Shown: positions 22,301-34,083 of the stretch, piece after piece
How the letters are laid out: each line of letters opens with the position of its first letter
How positions within the stretch are numbered: position 1 is the first letter of the stretch
NCBI RefSeq assembly: GCF_042242105.1
Contig: NC_092014.1
Location: 14,451,874-14,515,873 of the forward strand
Length of the DNA stretch: 64,000 nt
Direction of reading: 5' to 3'
Source of the DNA: Pempheris klunzingeri
Lineage: Eukaryota; Chordata; Actinopteri; Acropomatiformes; Pempheridae
The notes under the pieces: model-generated
Seen by the model: only the letters and a program-made list of their open reading frames with translations
Told to the model about the DNA's origin: nothing
Databases searched by the model: none
Made by a program: the position numbers and the translations under genes

Positions 22301-25030
22301 GGTCCTGGTGTTGTGCGTGCTGGCTCACTGATTCACTAGGAAACATCTGTGCTTCCATTACAAGTCATGAGGCCTATTGTAGCGGTGGTTTCAAACACTG
22401 ATTGTTTAATAATATTTCTTTGATTTGACGCTTTAGAAAAACAAAAGGGCTAAACCCTAAATTCCCCTGTCTTTCTCCTTACTGGAAAACGAATCCTCTA
22501 CATGCTGAACACAATAAATAAATGAAGAGAAAAGCAGGGACTGCACATTCCTTGGCAAGTTAGATGTTCGTGGAGTCCCACCTACCTGACCACAGGATTC
22601 CCACTGAAGAGAATATAAACGCCCGCTTCCTTGTTGTTATAGATCTGGTTGCTCCGAATTGAACCTTTTCCATTGCCAAGGACAACAACCCCTGAACGCA
22701 AACCACTATGTATTTTGTTGCACTGTGGAATGAAAGACAGAAGGAGAGAGTAACAATGACTAAAGTAGAAAAGGTGATCAAAGTGAGAGAAGTTACATCT
22801 GGAAATGTACCTACTGACATTACAAACAATTCAATCATGTGTGAGCTTTTATTACAGATGCCTCTACTCATTATTATACGAGTTATGTGACTATTGAGTA
22901 TTGTCTAAAAGCCCTGAAATTATTGATGAGATGTAATGGGAAAGTGTGTGGTACTTTGACAAAATAATCTTATCGCTGACAGCTGATTGTGAGATGCAAG
23001 ATTATTTTGTCAAACGTGGGAATTGTTTGTTTCTTATTTGTCTTATTGACATTGGAGCAGAAATTACCATAATGATGGGGTTAGCCCCTTTTCGGATATC
23101 CAGCCCTGCCTCCCCATTCGAGTGGATGTTGTTATCGGCGATGAGACCCTGAGCAGAGAGGCGCAGGAACACACCTGATGCGCGGCACTCGCACACTTCG
23201 TTTCTCAGCATCACTATCTGAGGGAGGTGAGAGACAAGGAGAGGGAGCTCAAGTAACACATCACACAGGAAACTGCTGCTTAATTACTCATGATCAGAGC
23301 TACTTCCTGAACTTGATACATGACTCAAAAGGTATGCTGCCTAAAAAACGTCATTGGACATATGAAAGTTGTACGTGTTACGATACACTCAAGTGACACT
23401 CCATTAGTCAAAAAAATTGTTACTATGGTCTTACTTACTGTGGAGTTCTGTATACAGCGGACAGCATAGTTCAGCCCACGGAAAACGTTGCCCTCCAGCC
23501 GAGCTTGTCCATAATTAAACAAATGCACGCCACCCTTCCCTTCCCTGAAGAGACAGCGTCTGAGGATACAGCCAAGGGTGGATGCTGCCAACATCTGAGC
23601 CTCTGGGTCCCTATCTAGTTCCTGCTGAAATGTGAGGGGTTCAGGGGTCACAGATGGGGGATCTGGAGAGGAGGCCAGTGGCAGAGAGCCATCTGGCCTG
23701 GGCTTGAGCAAATGGGCGAGGCCATGATGTTCACATGGGATTTTGTAATCCAATGTAACTGGGGTTTTGGTGATGTTGGTTCCTCCTCCATCTCGGTTCT
23801 CCTCCTCTCCCTCGCTGCGCTCACCATCACTCCAGCAATCTTCAATCACTGTGCCCTGACACACTGCATCTGCCCCGGTCCTCCTCTGCCAGTCTTCTAT
23901 GCTCACATGCTCCTTTTTAACATTAGCACTTGGAGGTTGATGCCCACCAGTGGAGCTAGCCAGAGGGCCTTTGGGAGGGCTACTGCTACTCCCAGATGCA
24001 CCACATGATGGGAACGTCCTGGCTAGTGCGGCCAAGTGTTTACAAGCCCAGTTCCTTTCTGAAACTGGTGGACCTTCGATAGTCACAGAAGCTGTGTCAC
24101 TCCCCGAGAAGTCACAGCTGTCTAACAAACTGAGGACAACACCCAGCAACTGGGCAGAGCTGCCTTGTGAGAAGGAGCAGAAGCGAGCCTGGCAGGTTCC
24201 TGGGCCACGGACATGCAACTGAGTACCTTCAAAGTTGCAGTTATCGAGTTGGACATGACCCCATGACGTCTAGAGCAGAGCAAGGGGAGAAAGGTCAGAC
24301 AGATTCAGCAGGAAAAACACATGTCGGCATGATGTAAAAGTAGAATTTGACCTGGTTTTGTAGATGTTTGAGGATACAGGATTGGATGGACATGTGATGA
24401 GAAATTGCTGTATAAAACAAACCATCATGGCACGCCGTTCTTTACCTTGTAAACCACAGTTGAAAACCAGGGTGGCATGAACACTAGATTACACAGCCTG
24501 GCCGTAGGGCACTGCTGCTCCATGCACACCAGGAGGGCCACCTCACCCAGTCGGCCCAGCCCAACGAGCTCCACAGGCACCTTCAGCGCCACTTCAGCCT
24601 GCTCCTCGTACACCCCTGGATGGAGAACCACGCGGTCATACGGCCCCACCACCCCGAGGACTCCACGTAGGGTCTCGAACTCACACCCCGGCCCCACATG
24701 CCAAACCCTGCGGTCTTTTCGACGGCGGAAAAAGAGGAGACAGGCAGAGGACTGGAGCTCTGGCCCATTTTGAGTCCAGGTGCGGGTGGCCAGGGCATGC
24801 TGCTTCAGGGCCTCTCTCCAGGACGGGGGCTCCAGGTGTGGCTGACTGGGCCAGTTGGGATGTCTGCACTCAGGGCAGCCTAGGCAGAGCTGTCTCCAGC
24901 GGGTGTTATCTAGAGAGAGGATGAGCTCCCTCCAGGCACAGCACACCTGGCAGCAGCGGCCCAGGTCAGGGAGAGGAAGGTAGGCCAAGATAACCCTCCA
25001 CAGCTCCACGGGGAGGCAGCCCACCTCCAT
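19333..25030 (-). CDS. fbxo10: F-box only protein 10 (10 coding exons, complete)
   Basis: FBXO10 is the substrate receptor of an SCF (SKP1-CUL1) ubiquitin ligase; BCL2 is a reported target. Exons on the minus strand: 24446-25030, 23439-24269, 23068-23217, 22586-22722, 21672-21742, 21366-21518, 20924-21274, 20514-20824, 20209-20396, 19333-19510, all GT/AG and in frame, giving 984 residues (human 956). The F-box is at about residues 5-45 (LPVELWRVILAYLPLPDLGR). Exon 2 carries a Ser/Pro/Glu-rich disordered insert. From about 440 to 900 there are parallel beta-helix repeats of the form G-x-G-x-I-x-x-N (GNGKGSIRSNQIYNNKEAG, ENGRGMIT), broken in exon 7 by an acidic Gly/Glu linker (about 678-735). 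The protein ends CSIL, a CaaX box with terminal Leu that favours geranylgeranylation; human ends CTIL. The start has G at -3 and +4. An upstream in-frame ATG at 25141 is disfavoured by a splice acceptor-like CCCCAG between it and the F-box start. Confidence 0.95.
22955..23014. repeat. 17-bp perfect inverted repeat (hairpin) in an fbxo10 intron
   Basis: The arm TTTGACAAAATAATCTT (22955-22971) is exactly complementary to AAGATTATTTTGTCAAA (22998-23014), with a 26-base loop. In the fbxo10 transcript it starts about 53 nt after the donor of the exon at 23068-23217. It belongs to no repeat family I know. Confidence 0.9.
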
Positions 25031-25720
25031 GGCAGCAGAGACACCGGCTGGGGAGCACGGACGGAAACATGGAAACACACCGTTAAAGCGACAGGTAACC
25101 GTTACACAACAATAACAACGAAGAGCATGCGTGTGGATCATTATCAGACAAATAACCGATGCTATAGTGGCTAGCTGTTAGTGTGACAAGCAACCGTGTG
25201 CTGTTTTAGCAGGAAAACAACACATAAACATGACGGAAACGACGCCGAATATTCCGCTGCCTTATTTTAATTCCAATTCAAGTAATTAACTAATATAACA
25301 CCTCCATGTGAGGATGCTATTTTTGTGTTGAAAGTTTGCGACGATTAATGACGACTAGCTACGCGTTAACTTGCAAACAAACCTTGTGTGACTAACGTTA
25401 GCTACAACATCACCAAACACGGGGTCAAAAAACCCCAAAAATCTTTTACCTTTTACCAGTCTGCCATGGTCAGGTGAGTCAACATATCTGTGGGGTGTCC
25501 GTCCAGAGCAGATATCTACCTCACATTACATGTCGGCGATAGCGACTTTCCCCTCGCTGCCTCCACAGTTCATGAGCATCGGCGAGGACCGCAGATGTGC
25601 CATCGAAATGGAGTTCAATAGCTTCCAGTTTACGACAAGAGACCACGAAACAAACACAGAGCTGCTCCGTCTTCCGCTTCCTAAAAGTGGGCGTTCACCT
25701 CCAGGAGGAAGGCTGCTGTT
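25031..25720 (-). promoter_or_regulatory. fbxo10 5' UTR and promoter region
   Basis: The ATG exon is preceded by CCGTGCTCCCCAG (minus strand), a likely acceptor, so a leader exon should lie upstream; candidate donors follow ACTG or AAAAG at about 25440-25460. GTTAGC/GCTAGC words cluster at about 25170 and 25350-25405, and CpG density is raised at 25450-25700. No TATA box is evident. Confidence 0.45.
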
Positions 25721-26119
25721 AACGTTGATATTAACCAGTTCAGTCCTGTGTAATACGGAGCCTTTAAAGGTCTAACCTGAGCGCTTTAGCTCAATCTCCT
25801 GTGTTCAGTCTCCGACATCTGCCTCCAGCCAAACCTCACTGTAGCCTTTAACAGTACTTTAACATTTTGGTCCAGATATCCTCATTCCCTGTCCCTGGTT
25901 CTTGCATTACAACAATTAGAGTTTCATATGATGCCCTTTCCCTCCCTTTTTAGGGCTATTTATAGTTATGCAGAGCCATTATCTCCACATTGAGGCACTA
26001 TGGTGAGTGACTTGTCTCTGTGATTTTATTCAGTCAGTCTCCCCTTAAAGCTCATGACCGCAGGTGAGGGTTGAAACACAAACTGACTTTTTAATTTAGA
26101 GCCTCATCTCATAGCCAGC

Positions 26120-26122
<3 letters not shown>
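25721..26122. other. Intergenic DNA left of the GT tract
   Basis: I see no gene, RNA or recognisable repeat here. Confidence 0.4.

Positions 26123-26175
<53 letters not shown>
26123..26175 (+). repeat. (GT)26 microsatellite
   Basis: A perfect dinucleotide run, the longest in the window. Confidence 0.95.
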
Positions 26176-26176
<1 letters not shown>

Positions 26177-26208
26177 TACTGTATTAGATGTGTGGGATCA
26201 CTTATATG

Positions 26209-26870
26209 TAATACAGTACCAGACAAAAGTTTGGACATACCTTCACAGTCACCAGTCTTTCTTTATTTTTTATAGTTTTTTAATATTGTAGATCAATATT
26301 GAGGACATCACAACTACGAAGAAACACATATGGAATTATGTAGTAAACGAAAAAGTGCAAATTTTTTATTTTTTTTCATATTTAAGATTCTTCACCTTTT
26401 GCTCTGATGACAGTTTTGCTGACTCTTAGTTGTCCAACAGTCTTGGAGGAGTTCTCAGAGGTGCTGAGCACTTGTTGGCTGCTTTTCCTTCTCCCTGCAG
26501 TCCAACTCATCCCAAACCATCTCAGTTGGGTTCAGGTCGGGTGATCGTGGAGGCCAGGTCATCTGACGCAGCACTCTATTGCTCTCCTTCTTGGTCAAAC
26601 AGGCCAGGTCCTGTTGAAAAACAAATGATGGTCCCACTAAGTGCAAACCAGATTGCATGGCATGTCGCTGCAGAATGCTGCTCACCAGCAAAGCACCCTC
26701 CACACCATCCCACCTCCTCCTCCATGCTTCATGGTAGGAACCACACATGCACTCACCTTTTCTACATCTCATAAGGACGGGGCGGATGGAACCAAAAATC
26801 TCAAATTTGGACTCGTCAGACCAAAGTACAGATTTGGTCTGATAAATGGGTTGTGTGTATACTAAACTAC
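26209..26870 (-). mobile_element. Defective Tc1-type transposon, second family
   Basis: The left end reads TACAGTACCAGACAAAAGTT at 26213 onward, the usual fish Tc1 terminus. On the minus strand 26772-26455 encodes the transposase C-terminal part: GPSFVFQQD, then LTKKES, MTWPPRSPDLNPTEMVWDEL and KEKQPTSAQHL. The Glu of NPTEMVWDE is kept, but the segment expected between FQQD and LTKKES is missing, and the N-terminal two thirds are absent. A 12-bp inverted repeat (26175-26186 and 26209-26220) flanks the left end. The wording differs from the copy at 4920-5920, so the two represent separate families. Confidence 0.85.
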
Positions 26871-29800
26871 ATTGCTGGGTGTTGTCAGTTTAGAGAGCTT
26901 TATTTAGAGAGTATTATTCAATAAGCCTTGTACTAGATGAAAACATACTAATTATGTCCCAAAATCATCAGCACGTACCTTTTGCAACTGTAAAATGTGT
27001 GACAATGAAAAAAAACTGTTGTAAAACATTTATATTTTATCTTAATGTAAGAGGTGGTATAGGTATATTTTCAAGTGCTTAAAGGGTCCGTAAGTAAGAT
27101 TTTACTTCAACTATCCTTGAGCACAAAATTACCATATTATCCTTGATTTTGTGATCACCGGGCAGTGAGTTTACAGCTAATGTGCAATGACTTACCAAAC
27201 AAGGGTTGGACCCAAAGGCAGAGCAATAAATATAAGTTCAAGTTCACTAGAAATTAAGCAAGCAAGATTCAGTATCGGAAAGTTTTTTGGAAACTTGGCA
27301 AAAATCCAAAAAATCAGACTGGAATTCATAACAGGCAAGAACTGGCAGGTAGAGAAAGGTTGGGCTGTTACGGTTTGACAGGAACACTAGACAGTCTGGG
27401 GGACACACTCAAGTTACTGTAGGTGGGAGTGTCTAGATCTAAAAAGATGTGAAATTTAGGTATGGAAAAGAAACAGATGCAGAAATGTTGTGACACTGCT
27501 CATTTCCTCCTATATCCAACCCCCAGTCTTTAACAGGATTGGTTTGTCCTTGTCACTTTCTTAATTTATTTCTGTTTCTTACAATAATTGGTTCAATAGA
27601 TTCAAATTCTACCCCATCAAAGAAACTTTATTTATTACTTCATTTATTTTTTTCTGAAGGTAGATGTTGATGGTATTTAGGTGAATTATGCGCATAACAC
27701 TTCCAAACAGCAACCTCAACCGCCTACAATGTTCCAAGTTTCCTTTTTCTAAAGAATGGAAAATGTGTGAGAGCTCTGCTTTTTCTAACACCAATACGGT
27801 TGCTGGAGGAAGTGGCTAATTTGAAAAATGACCTACATGACTTATTTGGTATCTTTGGTGAGCTGAGTTTCTCGAGAATAAATAACATCCCAACAAGAAC
27901 TGGTGACCTCTAGATGTACTGAGTAAACTGTGCCGCACTGATATAATGAACAGCTTTCAAAAGTTACCTTTTATTTTAGTAGTTGGAGTTTGGGTTGCTA
28001 ATAGCAGGGCCAGCCACAGCAATATCATGTTGCTGGCTCTTCTCCTGATCAGTTTAGGTGAAGGTTTTTCTTTAAAATGATAAAATGAAAGGCAGCAAAA
28101 TGATACAGTGTCATTACTGTCAGCTGCTGATCAGGGAGTGCACTGCAAAAAATGATTATAGTCCTGACAGTGCGCACCTTTGTCCAAAAGGTGGCGATGT
28201 ACTTCCACAGCGGATGTGATCTGACCCTGCAGATTACGCCTGCCAAGAAACACTGTTTGAAATGTTCTTTCTAAACTATTCTCAAAACATTTGATTGTTT
28301 TTGTCTCCATCACAAACAGCAACAAATCACCTGCCCAAAGCAGAGAATGTTTACCAGAGGAGAGCGGGGTGGGCAGTCACACAATATTTACATCTCTATG
28401 ATGCCAGACATACAAAGGACAGAGCAGCGTTTTGTGCCTCTTCCACACAGACAGAATTTTTAAAAATTAGATAGAAAAGATTATGTCTGATCTCTGGGTG
28501 AGGTTAATGTCAGGTTTAACGTTGTAGGCAATGTTAGATTAAACATATTGTGCTTGGTGCATACAAAATTTCATCATCATGGTTGATGTGACTTAACTGG
28601 ATTTTTGATTGTGTAGCATCTGGCATTCAAAGATAGTAAATATAACTCTAGGCCTCGTTTTAAAATATTGTATATTAAAGATCAATATTTGTTTATATAT
28701 TTCAACAGTGTTCTTTTTTTTATCTTAAAGCCACTGTAAATAAATAGAACTGTCATAAACAGTCATGGACACTTTTATATCTTTGATTTAAACTATGACT
28801 TTCGCTGTTTTAACCTTCCTGCACATTACTGACTAATGAGAAATTTCAATTTAATGATAAAAGTAATCTCAAAAGAGAAGGACTAAGAGAGACAATTATT
28901 AATATTTTTAGTGAAAATGTAAGTTGTAATGTAGGTTTTTGAACACAAAGGCATACACACGACTTTTTGCAATGGTTTATATAGCCTATATCCTGTTGCA
29001 CATTTGACTGCTTAATTGCTTACAGAAATAGCTCTTTTAACGTAAGCAGACAATGATGTTTGACATATAGTTCAGAATACAGGTTTGTGGCATCCATGTC
29101 ATCCTTTCTCACTGGAACACACACAGGAAACTGAAAGGTTACGTTGACGATCTGAGCAAGACGAACTCTTTTTGCTCCATCAGTGCAATCCATGCTTCCC
29201 CTTCAGTCAGAATGGTCCTTCCTTCCGTCTGAGCCAGCTCTGTTAAAGTTTTCAAGATGTTTGCCTACAGAGAAAAAAATATGTACAATTGTTATAGTGA
29301 GGGCAATCTCACTTCACTTACACATACACTGGATAAAGTATTGGCGGCAAATGACTATTTGCTCACAAGATTATCACACATTGAAATGAAATAAAAATAT
29401 ATTTTTTGCTGAATCAATTATTTTTAAAAAGGAATTCTTATTAATGAATCAATGCAGTATTTCTCCCAATTGAGAGTACGTGTACTGCTCTTTTCCTGGT
29501 TTTCAACAACAGGCTCGCCACTGCACACTTTCCCAGTTATTGACTAATGGTTATTCGGCTTCCAAGAAAGTTCAATGGAGATAAATTATAATTTAACTAT
29601 AATCTTACAATAGTGATGTTAGACATATCTACCCTTAGGCTGAAGTCTGAGTGTGTTAGTCAATAGACTGCATTCAGCTCTTCCCTCCACGGTTGCAAAC
29701 TGTGATGCAAGTCTTCTTTGTCATGCCTTTCATTCTTCATTAATTCCAAGGAATGATGACTATATCTAACTTTTATCCTGGATGACGTTTTGAGATGTCC

Positions 29801-30884
29801 ATTTTTTTTCTCTTTTTTCACAAGAGAAAATGATTTTGCTATGAAATGTACTATAAACTATATAATATATATATAAACTATAAACTGTACTTGCAAAACC
29901 AAGGTTGAAAGGCCTTGCATATATCATCTGTAGTTCTGTAGTTGTCATATAAGGGTACTTTATGACAAGCCAGCAGGCTTGTCTTGGCATGACGCTCAAC
30001 GTCAGAGGGATGCTGTTACACACATCTGGAATGTAAAGTCCTGCAGGGCCACCCACCATCAGATAGATACCCCAAGTCAAAGTTTTGAGAGGGGAAAAAA
30101 AGCCTTCAATCCTCAATCCCTCCCCCAGCTTTTTGTAAATTAAAAAAAACCCCTGACATTTCCCGCAAATCCCCTCAGGCTGAGTTCCTCTGTATCTCCT
30201 TTTCACAGGCTCTCACTTCCTCATGTTGTGTATCACCAATATCAACAACAGCTTAACTCAAAGTCTGCTGAAACTAATTGTTTATTAGATTACAATGGTA
30301 CACACTTACTCTATTGCAGCACATGCATACCTATCAGCTTACCTCTCAGTACAAAGAAGGACATAATAAGTGTGTGATTCATTCTTGATTTTCCCAGCAT
30401 CTGTTTTCATCCTCGTGAACTCACTCTTTTGTATTCAGTATCAGTGTGTGGTGGTCTGTGTGCATGAGCCTGTGTTTGGTTTGTAAACCGCACTCCACGA
30501 TAAGGCATTGCTAGTTAATGTTATCAGACAGCATGCCATTCAGGACAGCGCGACCTTTCTTTAAACATGCAATATACCATCTACCACACTATACTCTTGT
30601 ATATATGCCATGCTTTTCAATTGCTTAATGCACGATGCAATGTTATGCTAAGTTAAACTAATGCTGAAGAAAGTAATATGTGCCAAAAACATTGACTTTA
30701 CAACACTAAGGGCTCTGTTTTCATGCCAACACAAAGCCAGTGGTAGAGTAGTCGCAAAGCAATTTTTGTCAGCAAAAGGTCAGTTGGGGTTTTTTTTTCA
30801 GGTACTTTCCTGGCTGTAAACCCACGTGCCAAGTTGGTGTAGTGATGTAGCTGATGACCCTTATGACCAAAGTTATTACAGTTC
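26871..30884. other. AT-rich intergenic DNA with a degraded repeat
   Basis: No gene with splice signals or a recognisable protein. At about 27190-27420, wording such as AACAAGGGTTGGACCCAAAG, GCAAGAACTGGCAGG and GACAGGAACACTAGACAG resembles a common fish interspersed repeat whose family I cannot name. The 146-codon open frame at 29766-30206 (minus) looks fortuitous. Confidence 0.45.
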
Positions 30885-31180
30885 GTCCTGAAGGGAACAT
30901 GAATATCTGTGCCAAATTTCATGGCAATCCACTCAATATTTGTCGAGACATTTTAGGTTATTAAGATTACCATGAATGTCTGCATCAAACTTTTTGCCAA
31001 TCCATGTAACAGATGTTGAGATTTTTTAAATTTTGACCCACTGGTGGGGCTAGAGGAAAAGTCAAGCCATCCTCTGGAGACCTTGAATGGCTCTTTTAAA
31101 TTTAATGGTGATGCATCCAACATTTGTTGAGTTATTTCAGTCTGGACCAAAGTGACGCCTCAGTCTACCAACTGACATTG
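30885..31180 (+). repeat. Fish interspersed repeat with three diverged internal units
   Basis: Three related units follow one another. Unit 1 (about 30893-30950) has CCAAATTTCATGGCAATCCA and a GTCGAGACATTT end. Unit 2 (30971-31030) has CATGAATGTCTGCATCAAAC and GTTGAGATTTT. Unit 3 (31078-31155) has GATGCATCCAACATTTGTTG followed by TTATTTCAGTCTGGACCAAA. I recognise the wording as a repeat common in percomorph genomes, without knowing its formal class. Confidence 0.65.
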
Positions 31181-33090
31181 CCATCTCTTTACTGTACTTA
31201 GATTTGTAGTAACACGCTGTTACTGGAAATGATAAACCATGATCACGATGCAGGGCCGTTTGAGTTTTAATATTTACCACATTTAAGTGGCTTTTCTACT
31301 CTGCAATAAGGAAAGTTTTCGCTGGGGTCAAGGGGAAGTTTTGGAATATCCAAACATCTATGTATCATGCTGTCTTATCATGAACATGTTGTCACTTCCT
31401 CTTCCTCTGTGATCCAATGAAGCCACAGAGGCTGTTTCCACTTACCACTATACTGTGTGTGTGCATGTGTATTTGTGTGTACAAAACTGATCCTGCTCTA
31501 CAAAATGAAATCATACAAATCAGTTACAAGTGCTCATTAAAGTACTCTTGTTATATACATGAAATGCCATAAATGCACACATTTAGAATCATTCTCATCA
31601 CTCTTCACTATATTTTCCATTCTTCTTTTTACACCCAACACCTCCAGGGAAGACCAATATATTTAGAATAAATGGTCATATGTTTCCTAACTTGTATTAG
31701 TCATATGCTTCATCTCATGCCAGTATTACTTATCTCACCACCTACATTGGTGTCAACCACATCCTTAAAAAAATATCTTGAACTTCACAGTGAAATTCAT
31801 CACATGTTTTTTTTTTTTTTACCAAAAATGATCATATTTACTTTCCATTTCAGTAGTCTAGGCTGAGTTGACCACAAAAGGGCACACTTCTAGATATGGT
31901 CAGTTCACAACTTCCAGCATATCTGAGATTTCTCTCAGTTCCTGTTTAATAAAGACTTGACTAAAACTAAACTTGTTATACTCTTAACAAACATAATTGT
32001 ATCCTATCCAAGAGCAAGAATGGTTAAAGTCAGACAACAATTGAAGAATTGATGCATCAAAAATGTGGGATTAGCCCCCCTGTTCAGAAATTACTCCATA
32101 CTTCCTTCTGCTTTGTGAGAGTGACTGAGGTGACGTTTACGACTGCAGCAGATCTGTTTCAGCTTGTTGAGGTTTGCGTCAGGCGTCAGTCCCATGAAGG
32201 TTTTTGGCATGTTGCCTGCTATTGCTTAATGAATGTCAAATGCATGGGTGAATGCAATAATTGACATGTAATAATATGCTTTTGATCTAGAATACATGAA
32301 TGTGGTTTGCAACATCAAAAAATTCTCTGTGATTATATTTATATTCATTTATAGCAACTGTGTTATTTACATTGGCAGACTGTACCATCACACTACTCTC
32401 TATTTCTTTCTAAATACCAAGAAATGTTTTAACTTGCTTCTGTGAAACATTTTAGGGTCATTCAGCACGTTAGGCAGCTGTGCATGTACTGTTAGGTAGA
32501 GGACTTGCCATTAGTAGAATTTAACAGCGATGTCTTCATTGTTGTTCAAAGTCAATAATGGCAGTGGATGCACTACAGTATTTGAAATTCCTGCTATTGT
32601 GTTCAGCTGTCCAGCTGTTGACCGCTGCTCAAACACAATGATAAGTAGCTGTCCAAGTATGTGAGAGACGTGCCAACACAGAGTTCATGAGTGACTCTTG
32701 GTGCAACAAATTCCCCTTCTTGAAGGTGAAATTTTAGATGTCAAAACTTGAAGGTGACATTCATCAGCCACTCATTCACAGATTGCATTTAATTGTTCAT
32801 TTTATTGCATACAATCCGTGAATCAGGCGTCAGTTGACCAATAGCTAATCTGTGAGTTTGGTGTGAGCAATGGTGCAATGTGCTGTTAATGGCAATGTCT
32901 AATTTAAAAAAAATGTCTCTCAAGCATCTCACATCAACAAGGTATCACAGATTTTTAGTCACTGTGTTTTTCCACATAATAACTATATTTGTGACAAATG
33001 TTGACCCATGAGCTCTCTTGTTCAATCAGAGGTACCGTGAAGAGTAAATTCCCAGTCAGCTGCTGACAGTCCCAACTTGCACAACCTCCC
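31181..33090. other. Intergenic DNA upstream of cxcl8
   Basis: AT-rich sequence with no supportable gene or recognisable repeat. Confidence 0.4.
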
Positions 33091-33343
33091 CGAGCCAGGG
33101 AAGTGACTCATTTCCAGGAGTTAACTATAAAAGGAGAGACTTTCCTCTTCAGCGCTAGATTCAAACAACAGAGCAAGAAGGCAGTTGAACCAAGAAAAGG
33201 AAAAAGAGAAGTGAGAGGGAACTCGGCAAAAGAAGAATACAGCAGAATAAAAAAACGCCTTCTTTACTTTTACACAGACGCCTTTCTGAAGGACCTTCTT
33301 ATCGTTTAGTGTTAGTTTGTTGCAGAATTTGCAAAAAGCCAAA
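33091..33343 (+). promoter_or_regulatory. cxcl8 promoter and 5' UTR
   Basis: TGACTCA (33104-33110) is a perfect AP-1 site and TATAAAAG (33126-33133) a good TATA box 22 bases further on, as expected for an inducible chemokine gene. GAGACTTTCC (33136-33145) differs by one base from the NF-kB consensus GGGACTTTCC but lies just downstream of the TATA box. Transcription should start near 33155. Confidence 0.75.
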
Positions 33344-34083
33344 ATGATGAGCAGCAGAGTCATTGTCGCCTCCATTGTGGTGCTCCTGGCCTTCCTGGCC
33401 ATCAGCGAAGGTAAGATCATTTTATTATTTAAGAATTGAATATAACAGTGTTGAGCTATGCTGTTAATGGCGATACTCTCCATACAGTGTTGCATTTCAA
33501 GTGTCACTACTTTTCACATTCTGCTGCCCTGTTTTCTTCAATGCATCAAGAGTTATCAACACACGCCATTGCACTTTGTGACTATATGTGACTCCTGTCT
33601 TCTAACAGGGATGAGTCTGAGAAGCCTGGGCGTGGAGCTGCACTGCCGCTGCATCCAGACAGAGAGCAAACCCATCGGCCGCCACATTGAGAAGGTGGAG
33701 CTGATTCCTGCCAGCTCTCATTGCGAGGAGACTGAGATCATGTGAGACCTAATTTCAAAGCCTTCATCACACCTAGACAGTGATGATCTTGATACTTCTT
33801 TGTCACTTGTTGGATTCATGAACTTGTTCTGATCTCTGTTTCTTGCTTGTTGTTGCAGTGCCACTCTGAAAAAGACAGGCCAAGAGGTTTGCCTTGACCC
33901 CGAGGCTCCCTGGGTGAAGAAAGTGATTAAAGCGATCATGTCCAGGTATGTACTGGCCAATCATGCAGAATAACGACACTCAAACACACTAACTAACTGG
34001 ATAATTTAACAGAAACTGTTCACTTTTGATACCCACATTAATTATCCTCTTCTGTTTCTTTGCTCTGCAGCAGAAGACGCTGA
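33344..34083 (+). CDS. cxcl8: CXC chemokine, interleukin-8 type (4 exons, complete)
   Basis: CXCL8 is a secreted chemoattractant for neutrophils acting through CXCR1/CXCR2. Exons: 33344-33410, 33609-33741, 33859-33945, 34071-34083; 300 nt including the stop, 99 residues. The signal peptide is MMSSRVIVASIVVLLAFLAI, followed by SEG. The mature part has the CXC pair in VELHCRCIQTES, so the ELR triplet that precedes the first cysteine in mammals is ELH, as in many fish CXCL8 proteins. The other two disulphide cysteines lie in SSHCEETEI and GQEVCLDPEAPWVKKVI. The last exon supplies only part of one Ser codon plus Arg-Arg-Arg and TGA. Four exons and about 99 residues fit CXCL8. Fish have more than one CXCL8 lineage and I cannot say which this is. 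Confidence 0.94.

Noticed and set aside
25031..25141. Upstream in-frame ATG extending Fbxo10
   Set aside because: A splice acceptor-like pyrimidine-AG lies between the two ATGs, and MEVGCLPVELW aligns with the human N terminus.
29766..30206. 146-codon open frame on the minus strand
   Set aside because: No protein family recognised, no splice signals, no conserved-looking motif, and it lies in AT-rich intergenic DNA; judged fortuitous.
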